Program-made: the position numbers and the translations under genes
DNA from: Antedon mediterranea
Taxonomy: Eukaryota > Echinodermata > Crinoidea > Comatulida > Antedonidae
Length of the DNA: 64,000 nucleotides
Assembly (NCBI RefSeq): GCF_964355755.1
Contig: NC_092670.1
Span: forward strand, 22,443,201-22,507,200
Direction: 5' to 3'
The notes under the pieces: model-generated
The model's input: only the letters and a program-made list of their open reading frames with translations
Databases searched by the model: none
What the model was told of the DNA's origin: nothing
Part shown: in pieces, positions 22,215 to 34,300 of the stretch
Position numbering within the stretch: the stretch's first letter is position 1
Layout: every line of letters begins with the position of its first letter

Positions 22215-24955
22215 CTATTAATTGAATAATTATTTGTGTAATGTGGTATAGTATCTGTAATATTATGCTGATGATATTTTTTTCCTGGTAATATACTGTC
22301 TTGTCAGAAAATACAGTAGTTCAATAGTTTATTGGATCCTGGGTACACTACTTCTAATAAACTTAATTCCGTTATCGTCAGCCAGAGTTAAATTAACTAC
22401 TTCAAGAATATTAAAATTAATTTATAACTGTATAGTACCAGTGAGAGGTAGAAATTTAATGTTTTTATTTTTAAACTTGATGGTTTTAATATAATATAAT
22501 AACTTGTGATAGAAGCAGCCAGCATATTAAAATTAATTTATAACTTACAATGTATGATACTGGTTAGAAATAGTTATTTAATGTTTTTATTTTTAAATTT
22601 GAAAATAGTTGAATAATCTTTGATATAATTTATACCAAATGTATTAATTTAGTCTTCATTAATCATCCGACCTTCCCAGAATTCTTCCATTTCCCATAAT
22701 TATCTGTTCTTATCTTAAATGTCTATTGTCTATTTCCACTTACTCACTGATTCCGGCACAACCATTTCTGCGCATACAAAGATCTAATATTATTGTTAAT
22801 GCCATCGTTTGTTATTTTATAATCTATAATTTTCATATATATATATATTAATGTACATAAAATGAAACATATGTAATAGATGCAACCCATCAACTAAAGT
22901 ATATCAATCTGAAAAAGGGAAATTAAAAATTAAAAAATATTGTTATGTATCCATATAAATACCAGAGTCATGTTATTTCCTCCAGTTATTACTGTTAGAA
23001 GTATTAATATTCCTCAACAATTTAAAATAGGTACTACACAATGGTTGGTTCCCACTGCAGACATAAGCAAGACTGATTTGACCAATCACAAGTGATAGAT
23101 CATCCAAACTGTCCCTTGTGATTGGTCAACTTGCTTGCGTTGCATCTCAGCTAGTGGAACAAGCTACTGAGATTGAACTATGCTATAACCAAAAATAAGA
23201 CCGACTACTTGTAGTCTTGACAGTATGAATGAATATTTTAACAAAATTCCATCAAATTCTTTCACCTTGATAATACATGTTTGTTATACTAAAGAATAAT
23301 TGTAGATTCATAAGTATTGCTGTTTGTATGTAACCTTTGGAATAAAGGATACTGTATTATAAATTGAATAATCTGGTTGTGTTTTGTTTTTGCTGAGGCA
23401 CTCATACAGGTAACAGGGATGTCTTATTTACCACCTCATGGTAAACTAAAAATAGGTGGTAATAGCTACATAATAAACTAAAAGGACACTTAGAGAGGGT
23501 AAACTTCTACCTAGACATATGAAAATGTAATGATGTGTTCCATGCAGCTATGAAAACATCCTTTAAAATTAATAACATTTTGAGTATAATCGATCCTGCT
23601 AACTAACAAATAGTCCAGTTCCCCTATGTATTTTCTTGTGAAAATCATAGGGAAATGTAAACATTGTGTTTTATTAATATTTGAAGCTTGCTGGTTATAA
23701 AAAACCCATGTCAAATTTCTAAAATTCATCTTTGACCTCTGACCTCAATTTGAATATTTTGACCAATTGAAAACAAAAATGGTCATATCTTTGCAACGCT
23801 TAGATTAAAGGAAATAATTTGAGTGTCAAATTATTTGGGAAATGCATATTAATATTCATTGTAATGGAATCCGTACGATTTAACAAATAAAATGGCTTCC
23901 ATATTCATCACTCCGAATCCGTTCACAGAAGGAAATTTGTACAAAATCCGGACAGATTTGATGTGAACGCTTCTATTCTTTAACCACTATACTCATTTTC
24001 CAAATTCCGGACTTGGCATGAACGTAGCTTAAAACAAGAAACATGCGATCAACCACATAACCTGTCACCATTGTGACGGAAGTAATACATTTGTATGATG
24101 TCACTGGTAGTTCCTATGATTCATGAAATGCTATGAGCAGGCTAGCAATGAGAGGGAAGTGGATTGCGGCATTGGGCAAGCAATTTCGATTGCCTTTTCG
24201 TATTTCAAATATCTTACTATATTATAGTATCGTTTGGCACATAAAGACATTGAAAATTGTTTTTACAAAACAATCGACAGGTCAGAACTATAATGAGAAC
24301 ACTACACAACCGTACAGTTCCTGAACACTGTACTACCATCGCACAAGGGACAACAGTAAGGTTATCAAAAATATTAATTAAAACCACAGCTCACTGTTTT
24401 CAATTTTAATCATAATTTAATCATACAATATACACATTATTATTAATATTATATAACCAATTTATATACCTCGTTTAGAGTACCACTATTTTGTATGTAA
24501 TGTAATACATCTTACTATCACCAAAACTGATATAAACCCACCCTGGGGAATAACCACACTTATATAAGTATTGCAAATTATGTATGTACAAAATGACCTA
24601 TGTATTTATAGTGCTTATATGAAGGGTGACTTTATATGTTGAATACCTTATTTTCCCTTCAGTATATTAGTTATATAAGTTATCTTAACTGATTTTCACA
24701 TACAAAAGATGTCTCAAAATGTTTTAAATTATTAAAATATACTGTATGTAAATTACAAAACATGCAAACATATTTAATCAATCTACTCCAATTGTGTGAT
24801 AAGAGGAATAATTTCACGTTGCCCATGCTATATTAATGATCATGTTTCCTGATTAGTTTATAAAACTGTCATGAGTATCATTAGGATTCTTATGCAATTA
24901 TCCCAGCCTAGTAATTTGTTGTCACCTATTTCCATTGTCTAATGTTCAACCGTCA
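22215..24955. other. Spacer between CFAP52 and ATG12 (convergent)
   Basis: CFAP52 and ATG12 converge here. Apart from a family B MITE, I see AT-rich non-coding DNA and a second AATAAA near 23341. No exon was recognised. Confidence 0.4.
23042..23172. mobile_element. Palindromic MITE family B, copy 2
   Basis: The outer arms (GGTTGGTTCCCACT and CTAGTGGAACAAGC) and the central TTGACCAATCACAAG / CTTGTGATTGGTCAA pair match copy 1 at 18724. Confidence 0.65.
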
Positions 24956-26461
24956 TCAACCCCAGGCTTCACTTTTACAGTAATGTAAAACAAGCTTGCC
25001 ATCACTACCAAAGCACTGGAAAATAACCACAGGTAGTTAAATTAACTTTAAAAAAAACATCTAAACTAAAGCAGTACTGATGAAATTAAATGTCGTCATA
25101 AAAAAACCACATTCAATATCAATATCGTTTAAGCTCTGTCTACACATCAAACTTTATGTGACAAAAAAGTGTGATGTGCCCAAATATGGTAGTGATATGC
25201 TTAAAAAATGGTAGTGATAATTATACAAAGTAATAGACATTTCAAAACTTACTTCAAATAAATTTAAAATTGTTTGGTCAGGAGATGGTGAAAATGCTTG
25301 GTTGACATAAATAAACTGAAAAAAAATATATATATATATTAAGTAATTAATTAATTAAACTGTTACATCTTTACAAGCGCCTTACCAAGGCTACCCCTTA
25401 CCCTCCACACAACCCTTGACCTAAAGAGACATATGTCACCAACAAGAAATCAGCATGTGTAGCCAGGGGTGGATGCAGGATTTTTTTAAACACAAAGCCA
25501 ACATAGTTAAAAGTCTGTGACAAATAGACATCAAAGGTAGTTCATAGATTAATTTTAGCTGTCAAAAGAAAAGGAGGGGAGCATGTGCTCCTAGTGCTTA
25601 CCCTCCCTGGATCCATCCCTAGTGCTCACCCTCCCTGGATCCATCCCTAGTGCTTACCCTCCCTGGATCCATCCCTAGTGCTCACCCTCCCTGGATCCAT
25701 CCCTAGTGCTCACCCTCCCTGGATCCATCCCTAGTGCTCACCCTCCCTGGATCCATCACTAGTGCTCACCCTCCCTGGATCCATCCCTAGTGCTCACCCT
25801 CCCTGGATCCATCCCTAGTGCTCACCCTCCCTGGATCCATCCCTAGTGCTCACCCTCCCTGGATCCATCCCTAGTGCTCACCCTCCCTGGATCCATCCCT
25901 AGTGCTCACCCTCCCTGGATCCATCCCTAGTGCTCCCCTCCCTGGATCCATCCCTAGTGCTCACCCTCCCTGGATCCATCCCTAGTGCTCACCCTCCCTG
26001 GATCCATCCCTAGTGCTCACCCTCCCTGGATCCATCCCTAGTGCTCACCCTCCCTGGATCCATCCCTAGTGCTCACCCTCCCTGGATCCATCCCTTAGCA
26101 CCCTCCCATTTTTCCATCATATTATTGTCAGTATATCAAAATTCACCTACCAGTGACTCTGCAGGGTCACATTTAATGTATTTTCTTATAAAATCTGATA
26201 TTCCTGCTATTGTATTAGTTGGTTCTACTGCCCATTTCCTCTTTTTCATAATCGGTGCATCCCCTGTCGCCTTCAACAACACATCAACTACAAAAAAAAG
26301 TTTAATGTTTAATTAAGTTGAATGGAATAAAATGGAATTATAACTGTACATTAGATTAAAATTTATTGCCATAATAAATTACTTTTCTTCTTCTTGGTAA
26401 CTTGTTGGGTTGATCCGGTAGGAACTGAGGGTTTTGCTGAATCAAGGTTTTGTTCTGCCAT
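24956..26461 (-). CDS. ATG12: Autophagy-related ubiquitin-like protein ATG12
   Basis: Four minus-strand exons: 26461-26383 (ATG), 26287-26151, 25315-25253 and 25015-24956 (TGA). They join in phase into 112 residues. ATG12 is the ubiquitin-like modifier joined through its C-terminal glycine to ATG5; the conjugate promotes ATG8 lipidation at the growing autophagosome. Recognisable stretches are KKKKIDVLLKATGDAPIMKK, KWAVEPTNTIAGISDFIRK, FIYVNQAFSPSPDQT and CFGSDGKLVLHYCKSEAWG, which ends exactly in the required glycine. The N-terminal tail is shorter than in the human protein. It diverges from DHRS7B about 1 kb away. The intron between exons 2 and 3 holds an 18-copy minisatellite and a partial MITE. 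The two shortest exons, 60 and 63 bases, could easily be missed by automated prediction. Confidence 0.95.
25129..25218. mobile_element. Palindromic MITE family A, copy 3 (one arm)
   Basis: The sequence TTAAGCTCTGTCTACACATC starts a left arm that runs through AAAAGTGTGATGTGCCCAAA and stops without the right arm. It lies in the ATG12 intron, close to the 63-bp exon. Confidence 0.7.
25591..26096. repeat. 28-bp minisatellite, about 18 copies
   Basis: The unit contains TAGTGCTCACCCTCCCTGGA followed by TCCATCCC. Copies are almost identical; variants are GCTTACC in early copies, one CATCACTAG and one unit lacking two bases near 25932. Every unit contains GGATCC. It lies inside the ATG12 intron between exons 25253-25315 and 26151-26287. 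The near identity indicates recent expansion or active homogenisation. Confidence 0.95.
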
Positions 26462-27494
26462 AGTTGAGAAGGAATTCTGTTGAGAAACTGTATCAAAAAA
26501 AAATATGCAAACAAATTAATATGAATACAGTAAATTATTAAAAAAATTAAAAGGTCAATATCTGATTTACTGTGTTATGTTTATGGAATAAAAAATGGTT
26601 AGATTTGAATATAAACAAGTGATTGTAATAACAAATTCAACATTTTGTCGGAAGTTTTTTCTTTGCTATTTCTAGTCGGGACGAAACGACTCTATTCTCA
26701 CATTATGAAGAAAACATGTCTCTCCTTCCCTATTATATTATACTCTTCTGATGTACTGCCGAGCCTACCAGGACCCAGCCTAGCTATTTGGTTCGATATC
26801 ACTAGCTAAATATACACTATATTGTTACATACTAATTCAGGTAATGTAAAGAACGATTTAAATATTAATTCAATAGTATGTGTTTGTATTATATTATAAT
26901 ATAATAAGCAATTTAGCATACCTTCAACATAAAATAAAATGTTTTTATCGGTGTCGCTGACACGCACAAAACAACCAAAACAAAAAGGTACAAGCCAACA
27001 AAAGTTTAGTTTGTAAATATAATTTGGGGAAACCCCACGTTCTTGATTCTGTCTCCACTTTTCTCTCCTCCCTTCTTGTCGTTTGAGTTTCAAGAATCAG
27101 GTATTTAAGTACCATCGTTTAATTTTAAAAACAAAAAACGATTATACTGATATTTTATGCTTTATTATTCTATAGCCAAACATAGGCCTAGCCTAGCTAG
27201 TAGAGTAGTAGTAAGTAGGCCTAGGCTAGCCTACCTAGTTAGGAGGGGTAGCCTTGTTGAGCCGTTATTTCACACTAGCCTGTGGTGGTGTAAACATATA
27301 TCCATGTTCCGCATTTTTAAAACTTTCATCATCGCTTCAGCTTTCATGTGGTGGTGGTAATACTACTGCTGCTATGTAGGCCTAGTGATCACAAATTGTT
27401 GGTTTGTTTAAAATATCTTTTACCAATTATAAAAGAATGCCCCTCTATACCTATGCTATAATATATATGTTTGTTGTTTGTATTGTTAACAGAT
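26462..27494. promoter_or_regulatory. Divergent spacer between ATG12 and DHRS7B
   Basis: ATG12 reads left and DHRS7B reads right from this 1-kb spacer, so it must contain or adjoin both promoters. An AGGCCTAG island lies at 27180-27240. A splice-acceptor-like TTGTTAACAG at 27483-27492 directly precedes the DHRS7B start codon, so part of the spacer may be a 5' UTR intron. No core-promoter element was pinned down. Confidence 0.4.
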
Positions 27495-30400
27495 ATGGGC
27501 GTAGGAAATGTGTACACAACAATAGCCGCAGCCATTGGCGGCCTTGGACTTCTCATGATTCTTCGGAGATATATGTTAAATAAAAAAATTAAAAAACTAC
27601 AAAGTAAAGTTGTGGTGATCACAGGAGCTAGTTCAGGTGTTGGCGAAGGTGAATAAAATGATTTAGATAATATAATTTTTACAATTAATATTTACATAAA
27701 AATATGTGATTTAAATGTACTAAATTATATACTTTCCAGCATGTGCTCACGCTTTTTATCGGTGTGGTTGTAAGGTGATACTGTGCTCAAGAAGACGGAA
27801 TGAACTAGAAAGAGTTAAAGAACAACTAATGTCTTTGCAACTGGTGAGAATTATTTATAATCAATATTGTCTTATCATTTTCCAAATTTGTCACTACTTT
27901 TTTCTTTTCTAAAGAAAAACACAAATATCTAAAATATCAAATCTCATAGAGGTAAACTTTGATTCATAAAAAAAGCCATGGCCATGATTTGAACCTAAGA
28001 TCATTTATAAAACAAACATTTTACCACTAAAGTTTTCTTGTTAATAAATATCATTTATAAATACAGGTAGTAATGCTATAATACTGTACAGTATTACTAT
28101 TTTATAACTTATTTGCACTGAGAAAGGCTTACTTAGGGTTACCCAAAAGCTTTGCAATTTCTTTCTGGCTGTTTTACTTTATCGTTTTACTTATTTTTTA
28201 TTTTGTATCTCTATTGAGATACAGCCACTGATACCTGCAGCATTGTCATTTTTTCAGTAATTTGCTTTTTGATTTGTGCATAAAGATTAGTTATAAATAC
28301 ATAATAATAACCGTTATATTTTCTTTCATAGGAAATTGAAACATATACACCAGTAGTCGTGCCCCTTGACCTTGAGAATACAGATGACATTAGAGTACGA
28401 GCCATCGAGATCTTGGAATGCTTCGGTAGAGTTGACGTTCTTATCAACAATGGCGGAATTAGTTTTAGAGGCACAGCTAGGGAGACAGATATTGATATTG
28501 ATAAAAAGATTATGAATATCAATTACTTTGGAGCTGTTGCATTGACAAAAGGTGATTGTTTTTTGGCATTATCATTATCAGTATGCTAGGTATGGTTGCA
28601 TGGATGGTTGCATGGATGGTTGCATGGAGTAGAGTTGTAGCTTGATGGATAAAGATCCTGGGTTAAAATCCTGTCAGATGTCAGGATTTTTTCTTGACAA
28701 AAAAACAATATTACGTATCAAACAATCAAATGACAAGCATAGACTTTTATTAGGTGTGTTTCAATAATAACAGTGTATTAATTAATTATGGTCATGTTTC
28801 ACTCCTAGTTTTATTAAATTCAATGATCTTTGAAGGCTCAGGCCACATCATAGCTGTCAGTAGTATTCAGGGAAGGATGGCAATCCCATACAGGACTGCA
28901 TGTAAGTATATCACATTATAAGTCATATTCTCAAATATTCAAAAATTGTTCCATTTAGAGTATTTTTAGATCAAAGAAATGTATAAATTAGACAATGATA
29001 ACATGAACATGGTCAAATGACCTGTGTTCAGATCCGAACCACTTACTATCACTGCATCAGTGTTAAACGGTTAACTGAAACAAGTTTACTTCTAGGTTGG
29101 TCCTCTCATTTTTCATTCCTCTGTATTATTTGTAATAGGGCATTTTGATGAAATAAATGTTTGTTGAAATGAATTGAACTGGACCACAACAGGTGATTGC
29201 ATAGAGTAGAACCCCATCTCAGATGAAACCTCTATTATGGGATACTTTCCAAAGAAATGAATGAGTAAATCAGTTTTTACACACATTTCCAACCCCTATT
29301 ATGGGATACTTTATTGGGTCGTGAAGGTGTTCTACTGTATTCGTAATTCTGGTATTGATACAATAATTAATTTGATGAAATTTATTAGTATTATGATACA
29401 TCATGATCTTTACGGGGATTGCATTTAGTGATTGAGCAACTGTCCAAGATATTGTACACTTAACCATAGTAACATTCTTAAGCATCGTTTCTAATGCTTA
29501 TTTTACACCAAATATTATAATAATATATTATAATATTATAATATTATAATGGTGAAACAAGCTGTCGTGTTTAAAGAAAGTTAATAATAACAATAATAAG
29601 AATTATAATTGTTTCCATAGACACAGCATCTAAATATGCTCTGCAAGCATTTTTTGATAGTCTCCGTGCAGAAGTTGCTGACAACAACATAAATGTCACC
29701 GTAGTCAGTCCTAGCTACATAAACACAAACTTGTCATTGCATGCGGTTTGTAGTGATGGATCAGCTCATGGAGGTACAGTGATTTTGAGATGGGAGTTTG
29801 GGTATCCTACAGATTAACATGTGTCCTTATTTTAATGGGATGGTTTATGTAGTAATCAAAAGTGGGTTTGGATTTTGGGAGGAGTGTCATAAATTGATGA
29901 TGACACAAGGTGGGCAGAGGTCACATTTGCTGTACATTTTTGGCAAGCCATTCATGTTATTGTTAGTGTATAATCAAATTTTCTTTAGTTAAAGAAACTG
30001 ATCAATACGTCTCACAATCAATATTAAATATATTGGAGGAAATGGAAAAATCTGGAGTCTTCCACACTGATCTTGTTGAGGGAATTATCAATTCTAAAGC
30101 TCTGTTTACACTATCAAACTAGTTTGACAAAAAAAGTGTGATGTGCCCAAATATGGTAGTGATATGCCCAAATTTGTCATGTCCATAAATGGGCACATCA
30201 CATTTTGTTGTCACACAAAGTTTGATAGTATAGACAGAGCTTTAAGAGTCTGTTGAAGTTGATGACCCATTTTTTGTTTTTTATTAATTATATAATATAT
30301 TCTTTTCTAGTAATGGATTCTACAACAGCAAAAGGTATGTCAAGCAAGTATGTAGCAAACCAAATAGTCAAGGCTGTGGTGACAAAAAGGAAGGATTTGA

Positions 30401-30513
30401 TGCTAGGCCCCATCGACCACAAACTGGCAGTACACCTCAGGAATCTGTTGCCTTCACTTTATTTTTGGATCATGAAAATGCGGGCTAGAAAGGGTTCAAA
30501 AGGCGAAGATTAA
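27495..30513 (+). CDS. DHRS7B: Dehydrogenase/reductase SDR family member 7B
   Basis: Six exons (27495-27648, 27740-27843, 28332-28551, 28809-28901, 29621-29773, 30311-30513) join in phase into 308 residues ending in TAA. DHRS7B is a membrane-anchored short-chain dehydrogenase/reductase; the mammalian protein is linked to peroxisomal ether-lipid synthesis as an acyl/alkyl-DHAP reductase. A hydrophobic N-terminal segment lies at about 7-23. The cofactor motif TGASSGVG lies at 43-50. The structural motif is NNGG rather than the usual NNAG. The catalytic set is Ser177/Ser178, Tyr191 and Lys195 (YTASK). The intron after 28901 splits the catalytic Tyr codon (T|AC). An AATAAA is at 30765. The C-terminal exon ([20 protein letters not shown] ... 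[17 protein letters not shown]) matches the family well. Confidence 0.93.
28130..28240. repeat. Dispersed repeat ending TATCTCTATTGAGAT
   Basis: The sequence TATTTTGTATCTCTATTGAG, followed by ATACAGCCACTGATACC, matches 38278-38351 closely. It may be the tail of a SINE-like repeat. This copy lies in a DHRS7B intron. Confidence 0.5.
28590..28628. repeat. Three tandem copies of a 13-bp unit
   Basis: The unit ATGGTTGCATGG is repeated head to tail in the DHRS7B intron after exon 28332-28551. No function is evident. Confidence 0.7.
29207..29339. mobile_element. MITE family C (TACAGTAGAAC ends), copy 1
   Basis: The left end AGAGTAGAACCCCATC and the right end GGTGTTCTACTGTA are inverted. The internal words TATTATGGGATACTTT and TTGGGTCGTGAAGG recur near 56424-56605 and 60728-61000. 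It lies in a DHRS7B intron. Confidence 0.6.
30095..30243. mobile_element. Palindromic MITE family A, copy 4
   Basis: The left arm AAAGCTCTGTTTACACTATC is inverted as GATAGTATAGACAGAGCTTT at the right, with TGTGATGTGCCCAAATATGG inside. It lies in the last DHRS7B intron. Confidence 0.85.
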
Positions 30514-31359
30514 CACCTTTTTGTGTTTTATTTTATTTACAAAATTAAAAGAGCTAACTATGGCTAATTTTTCTTATCAAATTTGAGTTGCACTGTTTTA
30601 AACTTAAAGTGGTTTACCAAAAAATATTTGCGCTCGTATAGATGAACTATAATGTGAACCATTTAATTGGAATTTTTACGCAATTAAAATCAAATGTCAA
30701 GATTAGCATTTGCATTCCAGTGAACAGATATTTAGTTTTTAAAGATTTTGTTTTTAGGAATTGCAATAAAATATTGTAATAGTAATACATTTTACTAAAA
30801 CAAAATGTCAAATTGTTATTCAATAAAATGTAAAAAAGGATAACCCTTTATTGACTTGTAGTTAAACTACATTTTAGTTGTAAAGTGTAAAAGATGATAC
30901 GTGATAGACAAATAACCAGGTGAAGTCTCAATATCAGTCAGATGTTGCCCATTAATTTATGTACCTGCTTGGTGAACAAATGACAGAGTGAACAGTGACA
31001 ATTTTAGTCAAAGGACCAGAGAATGCTACCATCTACACCAATTTTAATTTAATGCATACGGTACATCCGTTTGTTTCAATTTGATTGACATTTTGGATAG
31101 ATGGACTGATTACGTAATTTATAGCAGCCAGGGGGTCCGGCCAGGTCAGCTTTTAAAAGATTTTTTAGTAGCTTAGGGAGTAAACATTACCTCAGCATGA
31201 TCGTCCGAATTTGGAGTGATGTTCTGGAACGTACGAGTCGTCGCGATGGTATTTCATATATTTCGGTATTAAATAATCTGCTACTTTTAAAGTTAAAAAT
31301 AAGCTGATATAAAGTATTCTTTTCTTGTGTATATTTTACAAAAGATCTGGTGAGATAAA
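30514..31359. other. DHRS7B 3' region and upstream region of the DESI1-PUL gene
   Basis: The polyadenylation signal of DHRS7B lies at 30765. The rest shows no repeat or exon by eye. It must contain the promoter of the next gene, which starts at 31360. Confidence 0.4.
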
Positions 31360-34300
31360 ATGAGTGCTGACGAGCCAGTAGGACGTGAAGTTAAACTATA
31401 TGTTTACGATTTAACAAAAGGGGTGGCCCGGTCGATGTCGCAGGCATTCCTTGGTATGTATGCGGCGTATATTGATTATGTGAGGGTGGTGAAGCTCATT
31501 ATGTAGTATCTTTGGCCTAGCACATGTGGCCTAGCTTAGAATTACACGAATTTCAAAATTGAGTAGAGTTATACAAGTTAACAATAACACCTTTTAATTT
31601 TTATGTATATAATGAAAATGGGCCTAGCGCTAATTTTTATTCATTTCATCTATTAAATACAAATATTTTAATTTGTTTGTAATTATTTTGCCTTTAAATT
31701 TATATTAATTATTATTAATTAGGCCTATAGGGCCTATTATTACTATTTAATCCATAGGCCTACTAGTAGTAGTACTAGGCCTATATAATTTATTATTATT
31801 ATTATTAAAATAAATATTAATACCTAGCCTATAGGCCGCCGTAATAAATGTGTTTAGTATTAATTTCTATAAATACCTACTTAGGCCTACTCATAAAAAG
31901 TAAGTCTTGTCTTAGGCCTCCTAGTATTTTATTTATTTTTAATTAAGCCTGTAGAATGCTAGCCAACTGTTCTGCTGCTGGGGGCTGTTTTCGTCTAATC
32001 CATCTATTTCTGCAGCTGTCTCAGTAGTTAGTACTCAAAAATGTATTCACAAAATTGCAGAAAATAATAAAGAACATGTTTACTTTCGCTTCTAGAACTT
32101 CTACCTAAAATGTTTTAAATCCCCCACCGCCGAATATACACTACTGTAGTACTATTCCTACTGTATAATTAAATTTTCACACAATTCATTCAATTTATTG
32201 TATTGTCCTACAAAAATGAAAATTTAAGATGAATAAAATAAAAACTTAAAACAAAACTTGTTGTTAACTTGCACAGAAAAAAAACCAATTATTTGATTTA
32301 AAGACAAAATAAAAACTGTTAAATCGAACATTGGTTCCAGTTGACTAGTAGTAGTTATTTCTTAAAATTAGGTTTTTTCAGGTAAATCATTTTTTCATGC
32401 TTCAATTGTTTGTTAGGTGACTATGGACCTATCACTGTAGGTCCATGATGTGACAATAAAATGATAAAAAATCAACCCAAAAAAATTATTTACAAATTAT
32501 TCTTTTTCATAGGGACAATATTATGTACAAATGTTATTATAAATGTTTTGATTGGTATCTTAGGTTCATTCTAATTTTAGCAACTACATGAATGTTGATA
32601 TCTTGATTAACAGGTAAACAGCTGGATGGGATATGGCATACATCAATTGTTGTATTCGCTAGAGAATACTTCTTCGGAGGTGGCGGAATTGAGACCTGCC
32701 GACCAGTAAGTCAAAACCTGCTTTTTTCTGATTGTCTTCTCGCTTTGAAATGAACTCCCATTTTTGTTATTGAAGATTATTCAACTTTCTTTTACAAGGG
32801 TAGCTCTTCTAATATTCATACATGTACAATAAATTCAATAAAAAATAAACTTTAAAGTTCATATAAAAAGACATTGGTATCAAATATTGCTTATAATATT
32901 ATTATCTTTGAAATATCATTTTAACTTGATTTTAAAATCAGAATAAGATATATTGCATTGATAATCTCATCTCTCATGTGTTTTTTTTATTGTTGATATA
33001 TTTTTTCACATTTTTTTTTTCAGGGTGGAACGATTCTTGGAAATCCTGACAATGTTGTTGAACTTGGCGATACTTTCTTAGATTACCCACTTTTTTACGA
33101 ATACATTTCAAATTTAAGAGAAGATATGTTTAGGTTTGCAAAATTATTTTAAAAAATTAAATTATACTGTAGAAAGGCTTTTCATTAAAATTTGAATTTA
33201 AGGATATAGTCACTTGTACTCGTTGGGATAGCTACTCCATTCAGCCACCTAAATGAGAACCGGTGGTGAATCCAGGATTGTGAAATAAAGGAACCATTTG
33301 AAGTAACTGTTCAAGATTTATAATATTATTTAGATAGTCTAGGCTTGTTAAACATTACTTAAACATTTTGGAATTATTTCACTGTTCACTAAAACTGTTT
33401 ATATTTTATTTATAGTGGAGAGAAGTATCACTTGTTTGATCACAATTGTAACACATTCAGCAATGAGATTGCGCAATTTCTCACAGGCAATGAAATCCCA
33501 GAATACATCACTAGTCTTCCTCAGGAAGTGCTCGACACGTAAGTTATCTCTACGCCCGTTTTTCACTAGGCAAATTAAAGGCATTTATTAATGTTCATAT
33601 ATGAATATTCATATAGTTCCATCTACTGATCTCTGATGTGAAAACCAACCAATCAGATGAGAAATATAGAGTTAAGCACTGTCTACACTATTAAACTAGT
33701 TTGACAAAGAATGTGTATGTGCCCAAACATAGTAGTAATATTCCTAAATATGTTAGTGATATGACATGTCCATATCTGGGCACATAACATTTCTTTGTCA
33801 ATAGTATAGATAGTGCTTAACTTAGCATAATATACAGTAACACCATTTTTAAGTAAAGAAGACTATGTTACATTCAACAACTTTCATCACCTAAGATACC
33901 TTTCTACAATGACAATGTATTGCTGTGGTGAGTCTATTGCCCATCATTCCCGACAAAACATTATACAGGAAACCCTTGATGTTGAAAAAGTAAATACTAC
34001 ATATTTTTTTCATAGGCCGCTTGGTGCTTTAATCAAACCTTTAATAGACTCAATGACAACAAATCCCGTCCCACCGAGAACTAATAGCTATCTAGAACCA
34101 ATCCCGCAACCAAGTTATTTACAAGATGACGTCCCATCACAGGCCTCCGCTGCTGCTCCAGATGACCAGGCAAAAGTTGATGATCAAAGGCAAGTTAATG
34201 GTACGGAGGTCAATGGGGTCGGCGCTGATATTAAGGCAAGCGATGATGCTGAAATTCCTGTGAAACCAAAACTTCCAGTTGTGTCGAAAAAACACATGTT

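Noticed and set aside
25591-26096. Regular 28-bp repeats resembling a CRISPR array
   Set aside because: Units are contiguous without unique spacers, lie in an intron of an animal gene, and are a minisatellite.
26041-26316. Plus-strand frame of 91 codons
   Set aside because: It runs from the minisatellite into the antisense of ATG12 exon 2; the minus strand holds the real exon.
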